Positions 1-6,511 of a stretch of DNA of 8,550 nt are shown one piece after another (position 1 is the stretch's first letter; every line of letters begins with the position of its first letter). The notes below the pieces were generated by a model. The model worked only from the letters and a program-made list of their open reading frames with translations, made no database searches and was not told the DNA's origin. Origin of the DNA: Hyphomicrobiales bacterium (GTDB lineage Bacteria; Pseudomonadota; Alphaproteobacteria; Rhizobiales; Beijerinckiaceae); assembly GCA_025363375.1 (NCBI GenBank), contig JANYDZ010000188.1, positions 1 to 8,550 of the forward strand, written 5' to 3'. The position numbers and the translations under genes are program-made.

Positions 1-726
1 CTGAACTGGCCGTGCGTGCGCGTCAATCTCGACAGCCACATCAGCCGTATCGATCTGGTCGGCAAGGATTCCATCGTGGTGCGCGACGGCATGCAGGTCA
101 CGGAATTCCGCGACGGCATCTTGCCTTGGGCCTATCAGAACAACGTCGCGTTGGTGTTCGACGAATATGACGCCGGCCGCCCAGACGTGATGTTCGTGAT
201 CCAGCGCGTGCTGGAGTCCTCTGGACGCCTGACACTGCTCGATCAGAGCCGCGTCATAAGGCCGCATCCCTCGTTCCGGCTTTTCGCCACCGCAAACACG
301 GTGGGTCTCGGCGACACCTCCGGCCTCTATCACGGCACGCAGCAAATCAATCAGGCGCAGATGGACCGCTGGTCCATCGTCACGACACTGAATTATTTGC
401 CGCATGACAATGAAGTGGCGATCGTGCTCGCCAAGGCGCCGCATTACCGCAACAAGGAAGGCAAGGACATCGTCAACAAGATGGTGCGCGTCGCCGACCT
501 CACCCGCAACGCCTTTATCGGCGGCGATCTGTCGACGGTGATGAGCCCGCGCACGGTCATCACTTGGGCTGAAAACGCCGATATCTTCAAGGATGTGGGC
601 TTCTCGTTCCGGCTGACGTTCCTGAACAAGTGCGATGAACTGGAACGCTCGATTGTCGCGGAGTTCTATCAGCGCTGCTTCGGGCAGGAATTGCCGGAAA
701 GTTCGGTGAACGTGGCGTTATCGTGA
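1..726 (+). CDS. cobS: Cobaltochelatase AAA+ ATPase subunit CobS (5'-truncated by window edge)
   Basis: CobS is the AAA+ motor of the aerobic cobaltochelatase. With CobT it forms a ring complex that uses ATP to drive CobN to insert cobalt into hydrogenobyrinic acid a,c-diamide, in the cytoplasm. The reading frame is open from base 1, so the N-terminus, including the Walker A loop, lies outside the window. The 241 visible residues compare with about 330 in known CobS, so roughly 90 are missing. Visible AAA+ parts, in fragment numbering: Walker B LVFDEYD (D54, E55), sensor-1 asparagine N99 in FATANT, an arginine-finger-like R123 in QMDRW, and a sensor-2-like R184 in MSPRT. The opening NWPCVRVNLDSHISRIDLVG is characteristic of CobS just after Walker A. 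The stop lies 4 bases before cobT, so the two are surely co-transcribed. Family assignment is secure; the partner CobN is not in view. Confidence 0.95.
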   Translation: MNWPCVRVNLDSHISRIDLVGKDSIVVRDGMQVTEFRDGILPWAYQNNVALVFDEYDAGRPDVMFVIQRVLESSGRLTLLDQSRVIRPHPSFRLFATANTVGLGDTSGLYHGTQQINQAQMDRWSIVTTLNYLPHDNEVAIVLAKAPHYRNKEGKDIVNKMVRVADLTRNAFIGGDLSTVMSPRTVITWAENADIFKDVGFSFRLTFLNKCDELERSIVAEFYQRCFGQELPESSVNVALS

Positions 727-730
727 GGCC

Positions 731-2674
731 ATGGCTACAAACCGCAAGCCCGCCCAGAAAACCGACGCGCCGCAGGACGCTTTCAAGCGCTCCGTCGCCA
801 GTTGCATGCGCGCCATGGCGCGCTCGCCCGAGCTTGAGGTCACTTACGCCGCTGAAAAACCTTCGCTGACCGTCGCCGGCGAGGAATCGAAAGCGAGGCT
901 GCCGGAGCCGGCGCGTAAATTGTCGCTCGCGGAGGCGGCCATCGTGCGCGGCCACGCTGATTCAATGGCGCTGAAGCTCGCGTGTCACGACGCGGCGGTC
1001 CACAAGCGCCTGGCGCCCAAGGGACAGGAAGCCCGCGCGGTCTTCGAGGCGGTCGAGCAGGCCCGCGTCGAATCGATTGGGGCGCGGCGCATGGAAGGGG
1101 TTTCCAACAACCTGACCGCCATGCTTGAAGATCGCTATTCACGAGGCAATCACGGCGATGTCTCCGACAAGGCCGACGCGCCGCTCGAAGACGCCGTCGC
1201 CATGATGGTGCGCGAACGATTGACCGGAAAGGCGCCGCCGAAAGGAGCGCAAAAGATCGTCGATCTCTGGCGGCCTGTCATCGAGGACCGCGCCGGCAAG
1301 GAACTCGACAGGCTTAGCGGTTCGATCGAGAATCAACGCGATTTTGGCCGGGCGGTGCAGAAATTGCTGCAATCCCTCGACATGATGGACGAGGAGGCGC
1401 TCGATCACGACGACACCGGCGACGAGGCCGGCGACGACGAATCCAACGATCAGCAGCAGGATTCGCAAACCGAGGGCGAACAAGACGAAAACGGCCAAGC
1501 CATGGAGATGGAAAAAGCCGACGGCGCCCAGGATGAAATTGAGGAAGGCGACATGGACGCCGCCGACGCGCCGGCCGGCGAGTTTCCCGAAGACGCCGAA
1601 GAGGGCGAGGCGGATGAAGCTTCCGAAAGCAAACGCCCGCCGAATTTTGAAGGCGCGGCGTCGCGCGGTCCAGATTACAAATGTTTTACGCCCAAATTCG
1701 ACGAGACCATTCCGGCGGAAGAACTGTGCGAGCCCGAGGAACTGGAGCGTCTGCGCGCCTATCTGGACAAGCAATTGCAGAACATGTCCAGTATCGTTGC
1801 GCGGCTCGCCAATCGGTTGCAACGGCGGCTGATGGCGCAACAAAACCGTGCCTGGGAATTCGATCTTGAAGAGGGCATGCTCGATCCCTCGCGTTTGACG
1901 CGCGTCGTAATCGACGACATGCGGGGGCATTTCTCGCCGCTGTCGTTCAAGCGCGAAAAGGACATGAATTTCCGTGACACGGTGGTGACTTTGCTGCTCG
2001 ATAATTCCGGCTCCATGCGCGGCCGCCCGATCACAGTCGCCGCGACCTGCGCGGACATTCTGGCGCGGACGCTTGAGCGTTGCGGCGTGAAAGTGGAAAT
2101 TCTTGGCTTCACCACGCGCGCATGGAAGGGCGGGCAGGCGCGCGAAGCGTGGTTGCAAGCGGGCAAGCCGCCGAACCCCGGGCGTCTCAACGATCTCAGG
2201 CATATCATCTACAAGGCGGCGGATGCGCCCTGGCGACGCGCGCGGCGGAACCTTGGCTTGATGATGCGCGAGGGGCTGCTGAAGGAAAATATCGACGGCG
2301 AGGCGCTCGACTGGGCCTACAAGCGGCTCCAGGCCCGCTCGGAGCAGCGTCGTATTCTGATGATGATTTCGGACGGCGCGCCGGTCGATGATTCGACCTT
2401 GTCCGTCAACGCTGGAAATTATCTGGAGCGCCATCTGCGCGCCGTCATCGATGAGATCGAGAACCGTTCCGCGATTGAGCTGATCGCCATTGGCATCGGT
2501 CACGACGTGACGCGCTATTACAAGCGCGCGGTGACGATTGTCGATGCGGAAGAACTCGGCGGCGCGATGACCGACAAGCTGGCTGAATTGTTCGACGAGC
2601 ACGCGGCGCAAGCGCCCCCGCCGGAGCCGAGGCGCATGCGTCCCGCCAAGCGGGCGCAAGCGCTGGCGCAATGA
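731..2674 (+). CDS. cobT: Cobaltochelatase subunit CobT (VWA/MIDAS domain)
   Basis: CobT is the second chelatase subunit. It assembles with the CobS ring and couples it to CobN, as the VWA-bearing BchD does in magnesium chelatase. The 647-residue length is near the roughly 630 of the family. The N-terminal helical region (about 1-217) is followed by a strongly acidic Asp/Glu/Gln-rich linker (about 218-300), typical of CobT and BchD. A C-terminal von Willebrand A domain follows, with the metal-ion-dependent adhesion site DNSGS at D424, S426 and S428, a threonine-rich GFTTRAW strand, and a later SDGAP motif with D548. The ATG at 731 fits the usual CobT start (MATNRKP, then a FKRSVASCMRAMAR stretch). 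Only a GAGG sits just 2 bases upstream, so translation probably depends on coupling to cobS. Nothing appears broken. A 533-codon open frame on the opposite strand is a shadow of this gene. Confidence 0.96.
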   Translation: MATNRKPAQKTDAPQDAFKRSVASCMRAMARSPELEVTYAAEKPSLTVAGEESKARLPEPARKLSLAEAAIVRGHADSMALKLACHDAAVHKRLAPKGQEARAVFEAVEQARVESIGARRMEGVSNNLTAMLEDRYSRGNHGDVSDKADAPLEDAVAMMVRERLTGKAPPKGAQKIVDLWRPVIEDRAGKELDRLSGSIENQRDFGRAVQKLLQSLDMMDEEALDHDDTGDEAGDDESNDQQQDSQTEGEQDENGQAMEMEKADGAQDEIEEGDMDAADAPAGEFPEDAEEGEADEASESKRPPNFEGAASRGPDYKCFTPKFDETIPAEELCEPEELERLRAYLDKQLQNMSSIVARLANRLQRRLMAQQNRAWEFDLEEGMLDPSRLTRVVIDDMRGHFSPLSFKREKDMNFRDTVVTLLLDNSGSMRGRPITVAATCADILARTLERCGVKVEILGFTTRAWKGGQAREAWLQAGKPPNPGRLNDLRHIIYKAADAPWRRARRNLGLMMREGLLKENIDGEALDWAYKRLQARSEQRRILMMISDGAPVDDSTLSVNAGNYLERHLRAVIDEIENRSAIELIAIGIGHDVTRYYKRAVTIVDAEELGGAMTDKLAELFDEHAAQAPPPEPRRMRPAKRAQALAQ

Positions 2675-2693
2675 GCGCGGGAGATCCAATCGT

Positions 2694-2712
2694 CGGCGGG
2701 TGGTGGCCGCCG
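2694..2712 (+). terminator. Weak terminator-like hairpin after cobT
   Basis: CGGCGG at 2694-2699 pairs perfectly with CCGCCG at 2707-2712 around a 7-base loop, starting 20 bases after the cobT stop. T-rich sequence (2721-2734) follows, but only after about 8 other bases and broken by C, G and A. This is therefore not a clean intrinsic terminator. It may slow or partly end transcription between the cob genes and the glycosyltransferase gene, or it may be chance in GC-rich DNA. Confidence 0.3.
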
Positions 2713-2813
2713 GGACTTGCCTCTTTTCGATTTTGTCCAAGGCGGAATATCGGAGTCTTTGGTGAAGCGTGGTTGCTCCATTGAGTCGTCTGTTGTGCGC
2801 CGCCCGGCGTCAT

Positions 2814-2819
2814 GGAGAG
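2814..2819 (+). promoter_or_regulatory. Ribosome binding site deciding the glycosyltransferase start
   Basis: GGAGAG lies 5 bases before the ATG at 2825. It is the best Shine-Dalgarno match in the area. It supports this ATG over the in-frame TTG at 2717, which has none. Confidence 0.75.
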
Positions 2820-2824
2820 ACTTA

Positions 2825-4810
2825 ATGAATCCTGTTCGGCTCGCGCCTTCCACAAATGTCGAGGCGCGCGCCGCTGGATTCGTGGCGACGACGGACGAGC
2901 CGTGGCTCGAGCTTGGCTTTGAGCGGCTACCTGCCGGCAAATGGGTGGAATTCTTCTATCGCGGCAGTTTTCTCGACCGCCTCGTGCGGCCGCTGATCCG
3001 CTTCGAGACATCGACGGGACTTGAATGGGACATTATGAGCGCCCCGCTGATTGGGCGCGCGCGCTGGATTGGCCGCGTGCCCGACGGAACAAAGCGCGTT
3101 CTGGTGTCGCCGGTCGATAGGGCCGGACCGTTTGGCTTCGCGATGGAAGGTTGGCGGACCGTGCCGCGAACCGTTCTCATTTCGCGCGGATTGCGGCGCG
3201 ACCCTTTCGTCGCCTCGCAATCAATCGGCGCGCGGCTCATTCAGGCGCGGCGGGAATCGCGCCAGGCGCTGATGTTCTCGCGCGGCGGCGTCAGCCTCGA
3301 TGAATACGAGGTTTGGCGCGAGACCCGCGCCCGCGATTTTGATCCTGCGGGCCTCGACGCGCCGCGCCGGCCGCCGGAAGACTTGCCGCAGGTGCGCGTC
3401 GTGCTTACGCAGGCGGCCCGCGCGGGCGAACTCAAAACTTCGCCATTGCTGTCGAGCCTGCGGGATTCCCCTTTCCGCGACTGGTCGCTCGCCTTTCTCG
3501 ATGCCGGCACGCAAAATCTCCCCGTGCTGGCCGGCGAACCGCTGATCACACTGCCAAAAGAGGCGACCTGCGCGGAGGTTTGCTGCGATCTTGGCCCGGC
3601 GGACCTCGTCGTATTTCTGAACGCCACCGACCAACTCGCTCCCTGCGCCCTGCCCGTAATCGCGGAAATGGCGGCGACCGACCCCGCAGGCGACGTTTTC
3701 TACGCGGACGAAGAATGTCAGGGCCCCGACGGACGGATCGAGCCGCGGCTGAAGCCGGACTGGAGCCCGCGGTTCCAGAGCGAACAGGGCTATCTCGGCG
3801 CTCCCGTCTTTTGGCGGGTTCGTTTTGTACAAGCCATCAGCGCCGAGCTGGCGACGGGCGCGCAAGCCGCGCTCGCGGGGCTCCTGAAGCGCGACAGCGC
3901 GGTGCGACACGCGCGCCGGAATCTCCTGTCGCGCTCCGAAGCGACGCCGCCCCTGCTCGCCGCGCGCGCTCCGGCTCCAGCGGCTGCGGCAGCCTGCAAG
4001 GTTTCAGTGATCGTGCCGACGAAGGATCAATTGCCGCTAATGCGCCGGTGCATGGAAGGTCTGCTGCGCGGCACGGACTATCCATCCTTCGAGATCCTTG
4101 TCGTCGACAACGGCAGCGCGCGGGAAACCCTTGCCTGGTACGCCGAATTCGACGGCAATCCGCAGGTGCGGGTGATCGACGCGTCCGGGCCCTTCAATTT
4201 CTCGAAAATGTGCAACGCCGGGGCCCTCCTCGCAACCGGCGAATGTCTGGTGTTTTTAAACAACGACATGGAGATTATCCAACCGGACTGGCTGACGCGG
4301 CTCACGCAGGAGGCGATGCGCCCCGAACACGGCGCGGTCGGCGCGCGGCTGCTTTTCCCGACCCGCAAAATCCAGCACGCCGGGGTCAGCGTCGGGCTCG
4401 GCGGCTTTGCCGACCACACAAGCCATGGCCTGCCTGAAGACGCGCCGGGATATCTTGGCCGGTTGCGTTCGGCGCACGAGGTTTCAGCCGTCACCGGCGC
4501 CTGCATCGCCGTCGAGGCTCGCAAGTTCAACGCGGTCGGCGGCTTCGATGAAACCCATCTCCCCGTGGAACTCAACGACATCGATCTATGCCTACGGCTC
4601 GATGCGCGCGGCTGGAACACGCTTATGTGCCCGGAAGCCGCGCTGATCCACTATCAGTCGGCCAGCCGGGGTTTTGCCTGGCGACCGTTTACGCGCTATG
4701 GCAGGGAACGCGATTATTTCAGGGGGAAATGGTCGCGCGTCATTCGTGACGATCCCTATTTCCATCCCGCTTTCTCGCTGTTTTCCGTCGTAACGGCGCT
4801 GGACGGGTAG
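2825..4810 (+). CDS. Family 2 glycosyltransferase with an inactive-looking upstream GT domain
   Basis: The 661-residue product probably transfers a sugar from a nucleotide-sugar donor to a surface glycan or lipid acceptor at the inner face of the cytoplasmic membrane. No signal peptide or clear membrane segment is seen. Order of parts: a beta-rich N-terminal region (about 24-120) of unknown role; a YEVWRET element (161-167); a decayed GT-A-like domain (about 188-370) that keeps YADEE (293-297) and KPDWSP (310-315); then a complete GT2 catalytic domain (391 to about 640). The last has VSVIVPT (393-399), a VVDNGS loop, NFSKMCNAGA, the metal/nucleotide site NND (479-481) and the acceptor-side NDID (584-587). 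In the first domain the usual HDD-type site reads NATDQ (266-270), so it is probably non-catalytic. The layout resembles tandem-GT proteins of O-antigen, rhamnan and other polysaccharide clusters, but donor and acceptor cannot be named. The downstream phosphatidyltransferase gene begins 27 bases later, suggesting an operon. Confidence 0.88.
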   Translation: MNPVRLAPSTNVEARAAGFVATTDEPWLELGFERLPAGKWVEFFYRGSFLDRLVRPLIRFETSTGLEWDIMSAPLIGRARWIGRVPDGTKRVLVSPVDRAGPFGFAMEGWRTVPRTVLISRGLRRDPFVASQSIGARLIQARRESRQALMFSRGGVSLDEYEVWRETRARDFDPAGLDAPRRPPEDLPQVRVVLTQAARAGELKTSPLLSSLRDSPFRDWSLAFLDAGTQNLPVLAGEPLITLPKEATCAEVCCDLGPADLVVFLNATDQLAPCALPVIAEMAATDPAGDVFYADEECQGPDGRIEPRLKPDWSPRFQSEQGYLGAPVFWRVRFVQAISAELATGAQAALAGLLKRDSAVRHARRNLLSRSEATPPLLAARAPAPAAAAACKVSVIVPTKDQLPLMRRCMEGLLRGTDYPSFEILVVDNGSARETLAWYAEFDGNPQVRVIDASGPFNFSKMCNAGALLATGECLVFLNNDMEIIQPDWLTRLTQEAMRPEHGAVGARLLFPTRKIQHAGVSVGLGGFADHTSHGLPEDAPGYLGRLRSAHEVSAVTGACIAVEARKFNAVGGFDETHLPVELNDIDLCLRLDARGWNTLMCPEAALIHYQSASRGFAWRPFTRYGRERDYFRGKWSRVIRDDPYFHPAFSLFSVVTALDG

Positions 4811-4824
4811 TCACGTCTGGTTCC

Positions 4825-4828
4825 GGAG
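4825..4828 (+). promoter_or_regulatory. Ribosome binding site for the GTG-started phosphatidyltransferase
   Basis: GGAG lies 9 bases before the GTG at 4838, within the 27-base gap after the glycosyltransferase stop. It supports this non-ATG start. Confidence 0.65.
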
Positions 4829-4837
4829 ATTTTTCGC

Positions 4838-5518
4838 GTGAATCGAGTCCAGCAGAGTTTCGTATACCGGTACGAGCGCCCGTTGCTCGACTGGTTGTGC
4901 CCGCGCGTGCCGGCCTTCGTCACGCCGGACGTGCTTACCGCTTTTGGCGTTTTCGGCGCCTTCGTCACGCTGACGGGCTATGCGCTCGCGCGCTATTCAC
5001 CGCATTTTCTTTGGCTCGCCTCGTTTGGTCTGGTCCTGCATTGGCTCGGCGATTCCCTCGACGGCAATCTCGCGCGTTACCGCAAGATCGAACGTCCGCG
5101 TTACGGTTTTTTCCTCGACCAGGCGATCGATGCGTTCAGCAACCTGCTGATCAGCGCCGGCATGGGCCTTTCGCCTTACGTGCGCATGGACACCGCGCTG
5201 TTCGCGCTCACGGGCTATCATATGCTGACCATCTATGTGCTGGTGCGCACCGTCGTCGGGCGCGAGTTCCTGGTCACGCTGTGGAATTCCGGGCCGACGG
5301 AGATGCGGCTGCTGATCATCCTGATGAACACGCTGGCGATCGCCTTCGGCGCCCCCGCGTGGTCGTTCCTCGGTCTCCCCGTCACCTGGTGCGACTTCGC
5401 CGTCAGCATTTTCTCAATCGGCTTTATCGTCGCGTTCCTGCACCACACGCTTGCTTGCGCGAACGTGTTGCGCGTCGAGGACGATGCCGCGCGGGAAGCG
5501 GCCAGGCGCGCAAAATAG
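4838..5518 (+). CDS. CDP-alcohol phosphatidyltransferase family membrane protein
   Basis: This family joins an alcohol to a phosphatidyl or phospho-group carried on CDP and releases CMP, in the cytoplasmic membrane. The complete signature is present: D72-x2-D75-G76-x2-A79-R80, then G90-x3-D94-x3-D98. These aspartates bind two metal ions and the CDP group. The 226 residues carry about six hydrophobic segments (roughly 33-52, 56-71, 98-112, 118-138, 157-180, 186-208), with the signature after the second, as usual. A GPTE motif (152-155) lies before the fifth segment. It recalls eukaryotic-type choline/ethanolamine phosphotransferase relatives and differs from the classic bacterial PgsA and PssA sequences, so the alcohol substrate is open. 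GTG at 4838 is chosen because GGAG precedes it by 9 bases. It probably shares an mRNA with the glycosyltransferase. Its stop is 8 bases from the stop of the converging acyltransferase gene. Confidence 0.9.
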   Translation: MNRVQQSFVYRYERPLLDWLCPRVPAFVTPDVLTAFGVFGAFVTLTGYALARYSPHFLWLASFGLVLHWLGDSLDGNLARYRKIERPRYGFFLDQAIDAFSNLLISAGMGLSPYVRMDTALFALTGYHMLTIYVLVRTVVGREFLVTLWNSGPTEMRLLIILMNTLAIAFGAPAWSFLGLPVTWCDFAVSIFSIGFIVAFLHHTLACANVLRVEDDAAREAARRAK

Positions 5519-5526
5519 CTGCGCCC

Positions 5527-6408
5527 TCAGCCCCCGCCCTCGCCGACCGGCGCGATCAGATCGTCGAGATAGTACCAGCGGTCGAGATTGGCGATGATCG
5601 CGGGCGTGATTTTTTCGTCGAGAAAGGCCACGTCCGCGACAACGCCGGCGCTGGCTTCCGGCAGTGAAAAGGGCGGCGAAATATACAATCGGAACCGGCA
5701 GCCCTTGAGCCTTTCCGAGTGTGCGACGACGATTTTCGCGCCAACCCGGCGCGCCATGCGAACCGCAAGGGCGAGATTGCCCTGGTCGTGCGGCGAGCGT
5801 CCAAACAAAGGCGCCATCAAACGCCCCTCGCGCGCCTCATCGCCGAAAATAGCGACTATATGATTGCGTTTCAGCAACCCGATCGCGTCCCGCACTCCGC
5901 GCGGACTGGGGTCGAGCAACTGAAATCCGACGTTGTTGCGCATTTCGAGCACGATGCGCTCCTGCGCGGCGCGTGGCGGCTTTTCATAAAACGTAGCGAC
6001 CGGCAGTCCGGCATCCCGCAGAGCGAGCCCGAAAACCTCCCAGTTCCCGGTGTGCAGCACGATGGTGAGAATCGGCACGCGCCCGTGGATCGCAAGTACG
6101 GGCGCCGCCCCGATCAATTCAACGCGGCCTTCCTCGTGAATACGCCGCAAAACCGAGAATTCCCCCATGAAGCGCCCGACGTTGTCGAGAAAGCGCCAGA
6201 TGAACGCCTTGATTTCCAGCTCCGTCAGTTCAGGCCTGTGGATCGCGAGATTGCGGCGAGCCCCGGCGATGATTTCCCGCCGATGCAGCCACACGTTGGC
6301 GCGAACAACGAAACTGCCCACTGCCGAAGCCGTCTCCACGGAGACATTTCGCAGAATCCGATGCAGCGAAGCTTCCCAGATGTTCGCCAGGCGTTCAACT
6401 ATGCTCAC
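5527..6408 (-). CDS. LpxL/HtrB-type lysophospholipid acyltransferase (paralogue 1)
   Basis: Members of this family move an acyl chain from acyl-ACP or acyl-CoA onto a lipid acceptor such as a lipid A precursor or another membrane lipid, at the cytoplasmic face of the membrane. With a GTG start at 6408 the protein has 293 residues, near the usual size of about 300. The catalytic H-x4-E motif is HTGNWE (H119 to E124), matching the family consensus HxGNWE. A second block, GDEAREG (189-195) followed by APLFGR, takes the place of the LpxL DQ...FFG region. An in-frame TTG at 6456 would add 16 residues, but it has no ribosome binding site and falls inside a strong hairpin loop; GGAAAGG 6 bases before 6408 favours the GTG. 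The C-terminal NLDRWYYLDD ending and the QGNLALAVRMA block are shared with the next gene upstream, so the two are paralogues. The natural acceptor is unknown; lipid A late acylation is one possibility. Confidence 0.87.
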   Translation of the reverse strand: MSIVERLANIWEASLHRILRNVSVETASAVGSFVVRANVWLHRREIIAGARRNLAIHRPELTELEIKAFIWRFLDNVGRFMGEFSVLRRIHEEGRVELIGAAPVLAIHGRVPILTIVLHTGNWEVFGLALRDAGLPVATFYEKPPRAAQERIVLEMRNNVGFQLLDPSPRGVRDAIGLLKRNHIVAIFGDEAREGRLMAPLFGRSPHDQGNLALAVRMARRVGAKIVVAHSERLKGCRFRLYISPPFSLPEASAGVVADVAFLDEKITPAIIANLDRWYYLDDLIAPVGEGGG

Positions 6409-6414
6409 AATCAG

Positions 6415-6421
6415 CCTTTCC
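6415..6421 (-). promoter_or_regulatory. Ribosome binding site for acyltransferase 1
   Basis: On the minus strand GGAAAGG lies 6 bases before the GTG at 6408. It is the reason for preferring this start over the in-frame TTG at 6456. Confidence 0.55.
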
Positions 6422-6442
6422 AACCCCGGCGGGAGTCGCACG

Positions 6443-6471
6443 GCGCCCGCCAACAAAACGCGGGCGGGCGC
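6443..6471 (-). repeat. Perfect 9-bp GC inverted repeat between the two acyltransferase genes
   Basis: GCGCCCGCC (6443-6451) pairs with GGCGGGCGC (6463-6471) with no mismatch around an 11-base loop, in the 103-base gap between the acyltransferase genes. On the minus-strand mRNA no U-run follows, so it is not a standard terminator. It could protect or punctuate the message, lowering or separating expression of the downstream acyltransferase. Chance formation in GC-rich DNA cannot be excluded. Confidence 0.5.
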
Positions 6472-6511
6472 GGTCGGCTCGCCGAACAGGCCCGGCGACG
6501 CGCGCCGACGC

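Larger units (their letters stand above)
2675..2824. other. cobT-glycosyltransferase intergenic gap
   Basis: This 150-base gap separates the cobalamin pair from the envelope genes. It holds one GC-rich inverted repeat (2694-2712) and a more AT-rich stretch after it (about 2721-2780). I looked for a sigma-70 promoter and found no convincing pair of -35 and -10 hexamers at proper spacing, so a promoter here is expected from the layout but not shown. An in-frame TTG at 2717 would extend the downstream protein by 36 residues, but it has no ribosome binding site and the extension does not look like a folded domain. Confidence 0.5.

Noticed and set aside
1139..2740. A 533-codon open frame on the minus strand opposite cobT
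   Set aside because: It lies entirely over a well-recognised cobT gene, has no recognisable domain and is low-complexity in places. Long antisense open frames are expected in GC-rich DNA with strong third-position bias.
2717..2824. TTG-initiated 36-residue N-terminal extension of the glycosyltransferase
   Set aside because: There is no ribosome binding site at the TTG and the extension overlaps the region after the terminator-like hairpin. GGAGAG is well placed for the ATG at 2825.
2675..2824. Possible sigma-70 promoter (TTGTCC at 2733 or TTGCTC at 2773 as -35)
   Set aside because: Neither has an acceptable -10 hexamer at 16-18 bases, so no promoter is called.
4897..5667. A 256-codon plus-strand open frame overlapping the phosphatidyltransferase
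   Set aside because: It is the +2 shadow of the phosphatidyltransferase: Arg/Ala/His-rich, with no membrane segments or motif, and it crosses into the converging gene.
6409..6456. TTG-initiated 16-residue extension of acyltransferase 1
   Set aside because: The TTG lies in the loop of the 6443-6471 hairpin and has no Shine-Dalgarno sequence. The GTG at 6408 has GGAAAGG at proper spacing.
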